NCBI RefSeq assembly: GCF_020524005.1
Contig: NZ_JAIVKK010000009.1
Span: forward strand, 1-64,000
DNA: 64,000 nucleotides
From: Microbulbifer aggregans
GTDB lineage: Bacteria; Pseudomonadota; Gammaproteobacteria; Pseudomonadales; Cellvibrionaceae
Direction of reading: 5' to 3'
The notes beneath the pieces were generated by a model, which had not been told where the DNA came from, did no database searches, and saw only the letters and a list, made by a program, of their open reading frames with translations. A program made the position numbers and the translations under genes. Below are positions 1-7,173 of the stretch, piece by piece (the stretch's first letter is position 1; every line of letters starts with the position of its first letter).

Positions 1-26
1 TCGATACCCAGTGTTGTAATAGCCAT
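1..26 (-). CDS. IS110-family transposase, N-terminal fragment (cut by window edge)
   Basis: Only the first eight codons are present, read leftward from an ATG at 26. They translate as MAITTLGI, and the next codon begins GA (Asp or Glu). An AGGAGG ribosome binding site lies 7 bases upstream. Many IS110/IS1111-family transposases start with a similar peptide, followed by the DLAKxxF part of the RuvC-like DEDD domain. The gene points away from the cassette array and its start abuts the first cassette. A subgroup of these elements (IS1111-attC) is known to insert into attC sites, which fits the position. The family call rests on eight residues and context only. Other proteins could begin this way. 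Confidence 0.5.
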
Positions 27-137
27 TGTGGCTCCTCCTATCCGCAAGTGTTTGTGTGGTAACTTCACTTTGGCACATTGCGATGCCGTCGGGGTAGGGG
101 GAGTCCATAACATTCGTTACGTGATGGTAGCTAAGAA
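27..137. other. Non-coding junction between the IS110-type transposase and the first cassette
   Basis: This stretch holds the 5' non-coding end of the putative IS110-type element and the start of the first visible cassette. A GTTACGT at 116-122 sits where the right-hand attC core (GTTRRRY-like) would be expected ahead of the hydrolase gene, but the rest of an attC is not recognisable. That would fit insertion of the element into, and displacement of, the preceding attC. In IS110-group elements the non-coding end next to the transposase start encodes the bridge RNA; in the IS1111 group it lies at the other end. I cannot tell which applies. Confidence 0.35.
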
Positions 138-812
138 TTGAAAATTGTATTTCTACCAGGAATGGATGGAACGGGGTTGCTCTTCAAAGAGTTAATTCTG
201 AATATCCCGAAAGAAATAGACCGAGAAGTTGTTTGCCTTAATGAAATACAGGGCGTGAGCTACCGTCAGCAAGCTGAGCAGATTGCCGAAACAATTGGAT
301 CGTCAAGCGTTGTAGTTGTCGCTGAATCATATTCCGGAAGAATTGCGTATGAATTATGCAATATCCTAGGCGGCAGAGTTTCGAAGGTAGTTTTTATCGC
401 TAGCTTTGTTTCCTGCCCCGGAAGGCTCGCAAAGCTTGCTGCCGTCTTGCCGGAGTATTTTCTTATGCCTAATCTGTTTCCAAACTGGCTTATGAGAATG
501 CTATGTTTTGACGGCCGTGGTAGCAGGGCGCTAATGGACCAAGTTCGCCAAGCTATTGCACAGGTCGGGCCAGGCGCTTTAAAGCAGCGTCTATTGAATA
601 TTGCTGAACTTGATGAGCCAAAAGGTCATCAATCAACTGCAGCCGTGTATATCCGGCCAACAAATGATCGCTTGGTTGCATATGATGCAATCAAAGTTTT
701 GGGTAATATTTATCCCCAGTTAAGTATCGAATCTGTGGAAGGCGGACACTTCATTGCACAAACGGCCCCCGAATCATGTGCGAGAGTCATAGTCCGTGCC
801 ACAACCACGTAA
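138..812 (+). CDS. Integron cassette gene: alpha/beta hydrolase
   Basis: A 224-residue alpha/beta-hydrolase fold protein. An LPGMDGTG loop (residues 6-13) resembles an oxyanion-hole strand. The nucleophile elbow is AESYSG with Ser64, Asp177 lies in RPTNDR, and the likely catalytic His204 is in GGHF. There is no signal peptide, so it is probably cytoplasmic. The substrate is unknown. The reading frame is closed upstream by a TAA at 132-134, so the only available start is the TTG at 138, with a poor ribosome binding site. This weak start is common in cassettes that rely on upstream transcription. Its stop codon lies inside the left core of the following attC, the standard cassette layout. Hydrolases of this kind are frequent cassette cargo in aquatic and Xanthomonas-type integrons. 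Confidence 0.75.
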   Translation: MKIVFLPGMDGTGLLFKELILNIPKEIDREVVCLNEIQGVSYRQQAEQIAETIGSSSVVVVAESYSGRIAYELCNILGGRVSKVVFIASFVSCPGRLAKLAAVLPEYFLMPNLFPNWLMRMLCFDGRGSRALMDQVRQAIAQVGPGALKQRLLNIAELDEPKGHQSTAAVYIRPTNDRLVAYDAIKVLGNIYPQLSIESVEGGHFIAQTAPESCARVIVRATTT

Positions 813-923
813 CAAGGTGCTGCAGGGGACGTCTTACTTTATGCACCTTTTGCGCAGTCGCTGCGCTCCTATTTTCGCGCAAAAGGCGCATAAAGTAAGC
901 CGTCCCTGAGCACGGCGTTATGT
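807..923 (+). other. attC site 1 (cassette recombination site)
   Basis: A long imperfect inverted repeat. It begins with ACGTAAC followed by AAGGTGCTGC and ends with GAGCACGGC followed by GTTATGT. These are the paired outer cores and inner boxes of an attC. The inner part folds further, with TCTTACTTTATGC pairing with GCATAAAGTAAG and GCGCAGTCGCTGCGC forming a tip. It is very similar to the site at 1587-1704, so these two cassettes share an attC subtype. Confidence 0.85.
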
Positions 924-935
924 GTCAGTAGAGAT

Positions 936-1235
936 ATGGAAATCGAAGAGCATTTAATAAGTTACAAGCAGAGCATTAAAGTTGTTGGGTGGGGGCTGGT
1001 GGGCCTTTCAATATTCTTTTCCCTATCCAATAAATCAATAAACCCAGGGAATTTCGGAGAGTTCTGGTTTACGTTCTGTGTCATTAATGGCGCCTCCCTT
1101 TTGTGGTTGCTACTAGCCTTAGTAAGGCCAGGCTTTCGGAGAAGATCCGTAATTTCTGTCTTTACGCCCTTTTTAGGTGGTACCGTTATTTGGTTTGGCC
1201 TACTAGCTATCATATTTATCGGAGCAAACACATAA
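936..1235 (+). CDS. Integron cassette gene: small membrane protein, unknown function
   Basis: A 99-residue protein I do not recognise. Hydrophobic segments at about residues 15-30, 44-62 and 74-95 suggest two or three membrane spans, with a basic RPGFRRR loop between the last two. The ATG at 936 lies 13 bases after the attC core and the stop (TAA, 1233-1235) lies inside the next attC, so gene and cassette fit tightly. No enzymatic motif is visible. Like most cassette genes it is an orphan whose role cannot be read from sequence. Confidence 0.65.
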   Translation: MEIEEHLISYKQSIKVVGWGLVGLSIFFSLSNKSINPGNFGEFWFTFCVINGASLLWLLLALVRPGFRRRSVISVFTPFLGGTVIWFGLLAIIFIGANT

Positions 1236-1322
1236 CAAGCGGCTGTTATCGCCCCTTCGGGGCTGGGACGGCCTTTCCGCTGCTTTGCAGCTACAAGCCC
1301 GCCCCAAAGCCGGGCGTTATGG
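1230..1322 (+). other. attC site 2
   Basis: The outer cores are ACATAAC at the left and GTTATGG at 1316-1322. The inner boxes are AAGCGGCTG and GCCGGGC. The centre contains short hairpins (CCCCTTCGGGG and GCTGCTTTGCAGC). It is shorter than, and different in the middle from, sites 1 and 3. Confidence 0.8.
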
Positions 1323-1586
1323 TGCCGGTCGGTAAAAATTAGTGTTTGTGTTGCTGGTATTTCTGCGCATTGTTTTGGGAATCCAGTACTCGGCTTTTTG
1401 CCAGTCACATTCAAGCAGTTTCGTTCCTAGAGCGTTCGCTTGGATTCATTAGAGGAGGGCACTCCGCTGCAGTATTGTGGAGTGCCAATAAGATATAAAT
1501 AGGTTGGGGAAAGTGCGGTATTCTTTCCTCGTTTTTAAGGAGCTTCGGCGCATTCTGTGCATGTAGGTAGTTCGGAGCGCGTCAGC
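1323..1586 (+). other. Integron cassette without a convincing gene
   Basis: The DNA between attC sites 2 and 3 is a cassette of about 260 bases. The longest sensible forward frame opens at GTG near 1342, runs about 29 codons (FVLLVFLRIVLGIQ...) and stops at a TAG near 1430. A second frame continues in similar style (VLGFLPVTFKQFRS), which suggests a one-base frameshift in a decayed small membrane protein. It could equally be a non-coding cassette carrying a promoter or small RNA. I see no strong ribosome binding site. Confidence 0.45.
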
Positions 1587-1704
1587 CATAACCAGGCGCT
1601 GCAGCCGACATCTTACTTTGAGCACTTTGTTGCGCAGTCGCTACGCTCCTATTTTCGCGCAACAATGCGCCCAAAGTAAGCTGCGGCTGAGCGCGGCGTT
1701 AGGC
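1587..1704 (+). other. attC site 3
   Basis: The left core is CATAAC followed by CAGGCGCTGCAG. The right end is CTGAGCGCGGC followed by GTTAGGC at 1698-1704. The inner arms TCTTACTTTGAGC and GCCCAAAGTAAG pair, and the tip GCGCAGTCGCTACGCTCC matches site 1 closely. It is a clear sister of site 1. Confidence 0.85.
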
Positions 1705-1710
1705 ATAAAA

Positions 1711-2157
1711 ATGCAGTCACCAATAATTCATTACATCTGCAATTTTACATTCTTGGTGATTGGGGCCTTTGGTCTTATGGACTGGTATACATTTGACGGA
1801 AAGGTTCCAGAAGATCTTACCCCGTATGAAGGAAGCGTTGCTTTTACAAAAGCTCTTGCAACTAGAAATAGTTACTCGGTTCAGTTCTCTCTTTCCGGAA
1901 GCTCAAGGGTTTTTTTGTATCCTAGTATTCTTCCCAACCCACAAGGCATAAAAATCAAGTTGGATTCATCAAGCAAGGTTTTTCTATTAGCCAAAGATGG
2001 TGATGTGTGGTCGCTAGCAATTGACGGAATCAATGTGCTAACAGAGGAAGAGTCGCTATCAGGTAGAGCTTCCAATAGCAGGATAGGTTTGTGGCTTGGG
2101 CTAGTTTGTCTAGGCTTTGCAAGCTACCTGCTACTAAGGAAAAGGAGACACAGGTAA
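1711..2157 (+). CDS. Integron cassette gene: membrane-anchored protein, unknown function
   Basis: A 148-residue protein of unknown function. The frame is open further upstream, but that part lies inside attC 3. The ATG at 1711, seven bases after the attC core, is therefore the sensible start. An N-terminal hydrophobic stretch (about residues 6-22) and a C-terminal one (about 124-142, ending in RKRRHR) flank a polar central domain of about 100 residues. This suggests two spans with the middle outside the cytoplasm and a positive-inside tail. No known motif is seen. The stop is followed at once by the next attC. Confidence 0.65.
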   Translation: MQSPIIHYICNFTFLVIGAFGLMDWYTFDGKVPEDLTPYEGSVAFTKALATRNSYSVQFSLSGSSRVFLYPSILPNPQGIKIKLDSSSKVFLLAKDGDVWSLAIDGINVLTEEESLSGRASNSRIGLWLGLVCLGFASYLLLRKRRHR

Positions 2158-2159
2158 AT

Positions 2160-2279
2160 GCCTAACAAACAGCGGCAGAGCGACAGCCAACGCTACGCAC
2201 ATTTTGTGTTACTCGCTGTCGCTCAAACATTAACACAAAATACGCTCCGCGCTGGCTGCGCCTGCACTGGGCGTTATGT
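2160..2279 (+). other. attC site 4
   Basis: The left core is GCCTAAC followed by AAACAGCGGCAG. The right boxes are CTGCACTGGGC and GTTATGT at 2273-2279. The inner arms CGACAGCCAACGC and ACACAAAAT fold into a long stem. The IS3-family element begins within about ten bases of the right core. Confidence 0.85.
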
Positions 2280-2335
2280 GTCCAAGTTACCCACGAGAAG
2301 TAGACACCTCACTACTACCAAACGAGGGTCTAACT

Positions 2336-2653
2336 ATGAAAAAGAAAACGAAGAACAAGTACGGTCATTATCCCGAGGATTTCAGAAGAGAAGCAGTTCG
2401 CCGTTCTAATGATCCAAACACAAGTGCCGTCGAGGTCGCCAAAGAGCTCGGAATCCATCCTGGCCAGATTTACAACTGGCGGCGGCAGTATAAGCGGTTG
2501 TCTGAAAAGCAGTTCAACAGTCTTAATGGGGTGGATTACAGCATGGAAGAAAGTGAAGAAGTCCGTAAACTTCGACGGCAGATCTCAGATCTTAAAGAAG
2601 AGAATGAGTTCTTAAAAAAGGCGACGGCGTACTTCTCCAAAGAGAAGTGGTGA
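2336..2653 (+). CDS. IS3-family transposase OrfA
   Basis: A 105-residue DNA-binding subunit. A helix-turn-helix occupies about residues 10-55 (AVEVAKELGIHPGQIYNWR) and is followed by a leucine-zipper coiled coil (VRKLRRQISDLKEENEFLKKA, about residues 75-97), the normal OrfA build. The ATG at 2336 is preferred over an upstream start in the terminal repeat. The stop overlaps orfB by seven bases. The slippery heptamer A_AAA_AAG lies at 2614-2620 exactly in frame. A -1 slip there would give the OrfAB fusion that acts as transposase in this family. Confidence 0.92.
   Translation: MKKKTKNKYGHYPEDFRREAVRRSNDPNTSAVEVAKELGIHPGQIYNWRRQYKRLSEKQFNSLNGVDYSMEESEEVRKLRRQISDLKEENEFLKKATAYFSKEKW
2614..2620 (+). 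promoter_or_regulatory. Programmed -1 frameshift site (A AAAAAG) between orfA and orfB
   Basis: The codons read TTA AAA AAG in the orfA frame. Slipping back one base enters the orfB frame, which stays open from here to 2647 and on through orfB. The same heptamer drives OrfAB synthesis in many IS3-family elements. I did not identify a convincing downstream pseudoknot by eye. Confidence 0.75.
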
Positions 2654-3519
2654 AGTACGCCTATGTTGATTCGCTCAAGGGTGAGTATTCGGTAGTTAAG
2701 ATGTGCCGCTGGTTATCTGTGAGCAGAGCTGGCTACTATAAGTGGCGAAATCGTGGCCTGAGCCCACGAGCTCAACGAACGCTTCTGGTCGAGAAGGCCG
2801 TGGTAACAACGTTCAAGCAGTTTAAAGAGCGCTATGGTGCTCCACGATTGGTCGTAGAGCTGAATGAGGCTGGTATCCCTTGCAGCGCCAATCATGTTGC
2901 ACAATTGCTTGCTAAGAATGGCCTGAAGGCCAGAAATGGCAAAGGTTACAAGTACTTTCCGAGCCCCAATGCCACTAACCACGTGAGTGACAACCTATTG
3001 GTAAGAGATTTTACTGCCAGTAAGCCGAACGAAAAGTGGGTGTCTGATATCACCTACATCAAAATCGAGAAGGGATTTGTCTACCTCGCGGTTATCATGG
3101 ACCTATTCTCGCGTAAGATCATTGTCTGGTCGCTTGATAATACCATGACCAACCAGTTGATAATGGACGCATTCGAGATGGCGGTTACTAGTCGCAAAGT
3201 TGAGCCCGGATTGATACTGCACTCGGATCGAGGAGTCCAATACCGCTCCAGAGAGTACCAAGAGCTATTGCTCAATGAAGGTGTTCAGCCAAGTATGAGC
3301 CGAAAAGGTAACTGCTGGGACAACGCAGCCATGGAGTCATTCTTAGGTAGGATGAAGGTCGAGTCTATCTATGCAGAAGAATTTGCCAGTAAGCAGGAGG
3401 CCCTTTCCTGTATATTTGAATATATTGAAATGTTTTACAACACGGTGCGTAGACACTCGGCCAACGACCAGGTTAGTCCAAATGAATTTGAAGGGGCGTA
3501 TTTTGAAAATTGCGCATAA
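2647..3519 (+). CDS. IS3-family transposase OrfB (DDE integrase domain)
   Basis: A 290-residue catalytic subunit with the rve integrase core. Asp lies in WVSDITYIK, the second Asp in LHSDRGVQYRS and the Glu in NCWDNAAMESFLGRMK. These are the three DDE metal ligands with family-typical spacing. An N-terminal HTH_21 segment (about residues 40-95) precedes the core. The GTG at 2647 is the only plausible independent start, and production as the OrfAB fusion is more likely. All catalytic residues are intact, so the element may be active. Confidence 0.92.
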   Translation: MVKYAYVDSLKGEYSVVKMCRWLSVSRAGYYKWRNRGLSPRAQRTLLVEKAVVTTFKQFKERYGAPRLVVELNEAGIPCSANHVAQLLAKNGLKARNGKGYKYFPSPNATNHVSDNLLVRDFTASKPNEKWVSDITYIKIEKGFVYLAVIMDLFSRKIIVWSLDNTMTNQLIMDAFEMAVTSRKVEPGLILHSDRGVQYRSREYQELLLNEGVQPSMSRKGNCWDNAAMESFLGRMKVESIYAEEFASKQEALSCIFEYIEMFYNTVRRHSANDQVSPNEFEGAYFENCA

Positions 3520-3568
3520 AAAACTGTCTACTTTTCGTGGGTAAGACCAATTTTAAAGAGGGGAAATC

Positions 3569-4378
3569 GTGAGAGTATCTTTATTATTACTGATTCTGGT
3601 TTATTTGGTAGGGTGTAACGCATCGACACCATCTAAGTCTCAAGCAGAGACCAAACCCCTTAGCGATGTTGAGATGGGCGGTCTTAGAACTGTAGAAAAA
3701 TTGGGCCGTATAATCTATGAGAAAGACGTACATGCCGCCAATGCAACCGATCTTTTATTGGGTAGTATCAACCCAGCCGATTACCCCAATTTTGTTGGGT
3801 GGGTGACTTATCCTAATGAATCAGGCTATACCGTTTCATTTTATAGCCGTGATGCCGATTCGTATTCCGTAATTTCAGATGTGGTTTATGGCTTATCATC
3901 AGAGCCCGAACTTATAATTAACCCTGATAGAAGTATTTCTTATCAAGAAAAATCCATGATTGATGCACGAATCAGAGCTTTACAGGTAGGAAAAAGTGAC
4001 TGCTCAGATAGATTTAATTCTGTGGTGTTAGAGGGCGAAAATCCTAACCAATGGGATGTATACATTCTAGCTGCTACAACAGACCCAAATGCTGTGATGG
4101 TGGGCGGCAATGCTAAGGTATCCATATCAAAAGATACTGGAGAAATTGTTTCCTCGACGCCGCTTTCTAAGTCTTGCCTTGTTTTAAATAAAAAACCTGA
4201 CGATATGCCGGAAGGCGCATCATTAGCAATGCTTACAATGACGCACATCGTTAGCGATTACCCAGTTGCGATACATCCATACTTAAATTTGATGCATGAA
4301 ATTCCTTTTGCTGTTATGACAAAAAGGGGCTTATGGATAGTTGAGAACGGAAAAATAGAACTCAACGATCGAAAATAA
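3569..4378 (+). CDS. Integron cassette gene: lipoprotein, unknown function
   Basis: A 269-residue protein with a short lipoprotein signal peptide and a lipobox ending LVGC (Cys16), so it is probably an inner- or outer-membrane-anchored periplasmic protein. The GTG at 3569 has a strong AGAGGGG ribosome binding site. The IS3 element ends 24 bases upstream and may now provide or block transcription. The remainder is polar and rich in Asp and Ser, with no motif I know. It is AT-rich compared with the chromosomal genes to the right. It is the largest cassette gene here and ends just before the next attC. Confidence 0.7.
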   Translation: MRVSLLLLILVYLVGCNASTPSKSQAETKPLSDVEMGGLRTVEKLGRIIYEKDVHAANATDLLLGSINPADYPNFVGWVTYPNESGYTVSFYSRDADSYSVISDVVYGLSSEPELIINPDRSISYQEKSMIDARIRALQVGKSDCSDRFNSVVLEGENPNQWDVYILAATTDPNAVMVGGNAKVSISKDTGEIVSSTPLSKSCLVLNKKPDDMPEGASLAMLTMTHIVSDYPVAIHPYLNLMHEIPFAVMTKRGLWIVENGKIELNDRK

Positions 4379-4450
4379 AGTTAACAAGGCACTGCTGTCG
4401 GAAAAGTTTTCCCCTGCGCTCCAAACTTGCCGCAGAGCGCGGCGTTAAGT
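4379..4450 (+). other. attC site 5
   Basis: A compact attC. The left core AGTTAAC is followed by AAGGCACTGC, and the right part is GCAGAGCGCGGC with GTTAAGT at 4444-4450. The inner stem is short and the site is only about 72 bases. The bases after the core (GTCCAAG) repeat those after site 4, so the neighbouring cassettes share their first few bases. Confidence 0.85.
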
Positions 4451-4463
4451 GTCCAAGGCAGAA

Positions 4464-4949
4464 ATGACAAAATTAAAAATAGGAAACTTCGAATTAGGCC
4501 GTTGTGATGAAAGAGCCGCAGAATGGATGCATAGGCACGGCCAAGTTTTTCTTCGTTACTCCCTGGGGATAGTATTCATCTGGCTGGGAGCGCTAAAGCC
4601 GCTGGGACTAAGCCCGGTTAATACATTAATTACCAATACTGTATTTTGGTTTCCATCGGATGTTTTTATTCCGTTTTTGGGGTTCTGGGAAGTTGCGATT
4701 GGAGTTTGTTTGATATTCCGGCCTTTGCTCCGAGTTGCTCTGACCCTCCTATTTTTACAGTTATTTGGTACTGTGCTGCCATTGGCAGTGGTTCCTGAGG
4801 TTTGCTTTACCACGTTTCCATATGGATTATCTTTAGAGGGGCAGTACATAATTAAAAATATCATCATTTTGAGCGCAGCAATTGTGGTGGGTGGCGGCTT
4901 AAGCGAACAAAGTTCCCAGTATGCGCAGTTCAGTGCATCAAGCACTTAA
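4464..4949 (+). CDS. Last cassette gene: DoxX/DUF417 (YkgB)-like membrane protein
   Basis: About 161 residues from the ATG at 4464. A GTG at 4449 overlapping the attC is possible but less likely. Four hydrophobic segments are visible, starting with FLRYSLGIVFIWLGALK, then a WEVAIGVCLIFRP segment, a long Leu-rich segment and a C-terminal one. This order, with a G-x-x-x-x-W-x-G-x-x-K first helix, resembles the DoxX and DUF417 families of small quinone- or stress-related membrane proteins. The exact function is unknown. It is the last gene before ordinary chromosomal genes resume. Confidence 0.6.
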   Translation: MTKLKIGNFELGRCDERAAEWMHRHGQVFLRYSLGIVFIWLGALKPLGLSPVNTLITNTVFWFPSDVFIPFLGFWEVAIGVCLIFRPLLRVALTLLFLQLFGTVLPLAVVPEVCFTTFPYGLSLEGQYIIKNIIILSAAIVVGGGLSEQSSQYAQFSASST

Positions 4950-5060
4950 TAAGGCCGGGCAGTTTGTTCCTGGCCTGCAGCCCTCCGCGGGACAGTCTGC
5001 CCTGTACATATTTTGTGCAGGCGCGCGAGTGTCGGCGGGCATAATAAGTTTGTAAAATCA
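4944..5060 (+). other. Array end: degenerate or truncated attC
   Basis: The sequence after the DoxX-like gene begins ACTTAATAAGGCCGGGCAG, like a left attC core and box with the invariant AAC changed to AAT. It has internal inverted repeats, but no GTTRRRY core is found at the right where it should end (around GCGGGCATAATAAG). I read it as a decayed terminal attC marking the end of the cassette array. Confidence 0.4.
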
Positions 5061-5106
5061 GGTTCAATTTTAGATAGTACTCAATATGTAAACGAGGAAT
5101 TCTTGA

Positions 5107-5970
5107 ATGACACCTGATACTTCCAATTTTGAATATTCGTGCTTTGACGTGTCCATTGCCGATCACGTAGCCCATATTCAGCTTTCCCGTCCAGATCAGA
5201 TGAACACAATGAACAAGGCGTTCTGGAAAGAGCTGCCCAGACTGATTGATGCCATTGACGGTCAGTCGCTGGCCCGGGTCATTGTTATTTCATCAACCGG
5301 CAAGCATTTTTCTGCGGGGATGGATCTTTCGGTATTTTCCGACCCGAAAGCTGTTCCTATGACCGGTGACCCGGGGCGTATGGGGGAGAATCTGCGGCGG
5401 GTTGTAATGCAACTTCAGGACAGTTTGAGTTCCCTGGAAAGGTCCAGAGTTCCTGTACTGGCTGCTATTCACGGTGGTTGCATTGGCGGTGCGCTGGATA
5501 TGGTGTGTGCGGCAGATTGCCGTTACGCGTCGGAGGATGCTTTTTTCACCATCAAGGAGACGGAGTTGGGCATGACGGCCGATGTCGGCACTTTACAGCG
5601 TTTTCCCAAGCTTGTTTCACAGGGGATGGTGCGGGAGCTGGCGTATACCGGACGGAAGTTCAGTGCTGCTGAGGCTGAGGCCATGGGGTTGGTGAATAGA
5701 GTGTTTCCTGATCAGGATTCATTGGTTGCGGGGGTATTGGAAATAGCGGCGCAGATTGCGGCAAATTCCCCTCTAGCTGTGGTTGGTTGTAAGGAGATGC
5801 TGAACTATAGCCGGGATCATTCGGTGGAAGACAGCCTGCGGTATATGGCAACTTGGCAGTCGGGTATGTTTCGTCAGGACGATATGATGAAGTCTTTTGT
5901 GGCGAAATCCGAGAAAAGCCAGCCCGCTTTTGAAGAGATTTGGCCTGTGTCACCACTGTTTGCCGAGTGA
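5107..5970 (+). CDS. Enoyl-CoA hydratase/isomerase family; probable delta(3,5)-delta(2,4)-dienoyl-CoA isomerase
   Basis: A 287-residue crotonase-fold protein. The acyl-CoA oxyanion segments are KHFSAGMDL (about residues 66-74) and HGGCIGGALD (122-131). The KETELGMTADVGTLQRFPK region carries Glu151 and Asp159, spaced eight residues apart as in the catalytic pair of mammalian ECH1. This favours the dienoyl-CoA isomerase reaction of unsaturated fatty acid beta-oxidation over simple hydration. It is probably cytoplasmic. The ATG at 5107 follows a GAGG site. It stands alone on this strand, convergent with the AraC gene. Nearby oxidative genes suggest a lipid or hydrocarbon breakdown context, which is inference. 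Confidence 0.85.
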   Translation: MTPDTSNFEYSCFDVSIADHVAHIQLSRPDQMNTMNKAFWKELPRLIDAIDGQSLARVIVISSTGKHFSAGMDLSVFSDPKAVPMTGDPGRMGENLRRVVMQLQDSLSSLERSRVPVLAAIHGGCIGGALDMVCAADCRYASEDAFFTIKETELGMTADVGTLQRFPKLVSQGMVRELAYTGRKFSAAEAEAMGLVNRVFPDQDSLVAGVLEIAAQIAANSPLAVVGCKEMLNYSRDHSVEDSLRYMATWQSGMFRQDDMMKSFVAKSEKSQPAFEEIWPVSPLFAE

Positions 5971-5989
5971 CGGGTTGGCGGTAGTCTTA

Positions 5990-7012
5990 CTATCCGTGCA
6001 GACTCAGCAGTTGTCTGCGATAGGTTCGGGGCGTGGTTCCGAACCAGTCTTTACATGCCCGGTTGAAGGCGGACTGTTCGGAGTACCCGAGCAGCCCGCT
6101 GATTTGGCTGAGCTTTAAGTTGGGTTCCAACAGGTAGCTCTTGGCCATAGCCTGTCTTTCTGCTGTGAGTAACTTTTCATAGCTGGTGCCCTCTGCGGCC
6201 AGCCGTCGTTGCAGAGTGCGCTTGTGTAGGGAAAGGTGTGCAGCTATCGCATCATTGCTGCACTGGCCGGTGGGCAGTAGGCCCCTTATCAGCCTGGTGA
6301 CATCTTCAGAGAGTGATTCTGTATAGGGTGTTTGCTGAGAGTCCAGGTACAGCTCCGCAAGCTGCCACGTCTGGTGGTCCACGCTTGATAGTGGGATGGA
6401 AGAAATGGCGTCTGGTAGTAGGAAGCCGCACCAGCTCTGGTTGAACTCGACGGGGCTGTTGAATACTTTGCGGTAGGTTTCTTCACTGCCCGACTGTGTG
6501 TGGATGAAATATGTACAGGTCGGGGCGTGGGCTTCGCCGAGCAGTAGTTTCATGACTTGCATGGCGTTCGCCAGTCCCAGCTCATACGCCTGAACAGAGT
6601 AGGCTGTGGCTCCATCTTCTATCCAGTATTCAAGCTTGGTATAGCGTGAGCGACCCTGTGTCTCGGTACTGCTGCGTATCCCCAGCGCGGGGCAGTGCAG
6701 ATGTAGATACCGGGCAATAGAATCGAGCGCTTCCCCGACCGTGGCAGAGCTTCGTGCAATCACAGATATCGGGCCTAGGATATCCATGCCCTGATATTCG
6801 GCCAGTACCAGGCCAAACTCCGGATACTCGAGTGTTTTGGCGGTGTCCTCGAATAGGGCGGCCATATTGCGGTAGATCACGAATGCGTTGTCGTCACGAT
6901 TGGCTGCGCTGGGAATCTTGTGTCTGGCGAGCAGAGCTGCCGGGTCTCCGCCCAGTTTTCTGACAAGCTCGTCGAATCCCCACAGGTTGGTCGCTCTGAT
7001 CAGGCTGGGCAC
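5990..7012 (-). CDS. AraC-family transcriptional regulator
   Basis: A 340-residue regulator. The N-terminal about 210 residues match the style of the arabinose-binding-like domain found in OruR/MmsR-type regulators (LVRKLGGDPAALLARH, followed by a DILGPISVIARSSATVGEAL segment). The C-terminal about 100 residues form the double helix-turn-helix, with HLSLHKRTLQRRLAAEG in the first and LLGYSEQSAFNRACKDWFG in the second. It is transcribed away from the monooxygenase gene at 7174, with a 160-base palindrome-rich region between them. It probably controls the monooxygenase-hydrolase pair. The inducer is unknown. Confidence 0.88.
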   Translation of the reverse strand: MPSLIRATNLWGFDELVRKLGGDPAALLARHKIPSAANRDDNAFVIYRNMAALFEDTAKTLEYPEFGLVLAEYQGMDILGPISVIARSSATVGEALDSIARYLHLHCPALGIRSSTETQGRSRYTKLEYWIEDGATAYSVQAYELGLANAMQVMKLLLGEAHAPTCTYFIHTQSGSEETYRKVFNSPVEFNQSWCGFLLPDAISSIPLSSVDHQTWQLAELYLDSQQTPYTESLSEDVTRLIRGLLPTGQCSNDAIAAHLSLHKRTLQRRLAAEGTSYEKLLTAERQAMAKSYLLEPNLKLSQISGLLGYSEQSAFNRACKDWFGTTPRTYRRQLLSLHG

Positions 7013-7100
7013 CGGTGCTCCGTTTTCTGGCTGATGGGTATGGTCGCCGGTTTCTGGCGAGCGCGCTGTCGCAATTCGTCAAAAAATAGTCGTCATCTGT

Positions 7101-7132
7101 CAATATTGTCAAGCGACATTTCTGAAATATTG
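7101..7132. promoter_or_regulatory. Candidate operator between the AraC regulator and the monooxygenase
   Basis: A nested palindrome in the divergent intergenic region. The outer half-sites are CAATATT (7101-7107) and AATATTG (7126-7132), and an inner TGTC-AAGC-GACA lies between them. Position and symmetry fit an operator for the adjacent AraC protein. No experiment or known consensus supports this, so it is an inference. Confidence 0.3.
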
Positions 7133-7173
7133 GGTTTGTCTGGTCATCAATACATATAAAAAAGGAGACCACC

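Larger units (their letters stand above)
2287..3544 (+). mobile_element. IS3-family insertion sequence, complete
   Basis: The element is bounded by inverted repeats TTACCCACGAGAAGTAGACA (2287-2306) and the complement of TGTCTACTTTTCGTGGGTAA (3525-3544), which match at 19 of 20 positions. It contains orfA and orfB in the usual overlapping -1 arrangement. No clear target duplication is visible. The right end may extend further, because the GACCAAT after 3544 also follows the repeat in the related remnant near 34930. It sits between attC 4 and the next cassette gene, so it landed in the short leader of that cassette without breaking its coding region. Confidence 0.9.

Noticed and set aside
2158..2409. 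An 83-codon frame across attC 4 and the IS left end
   Set aside because: It spans two unrelated elements and out-of-frame orfA, so it cannot be a real gene.
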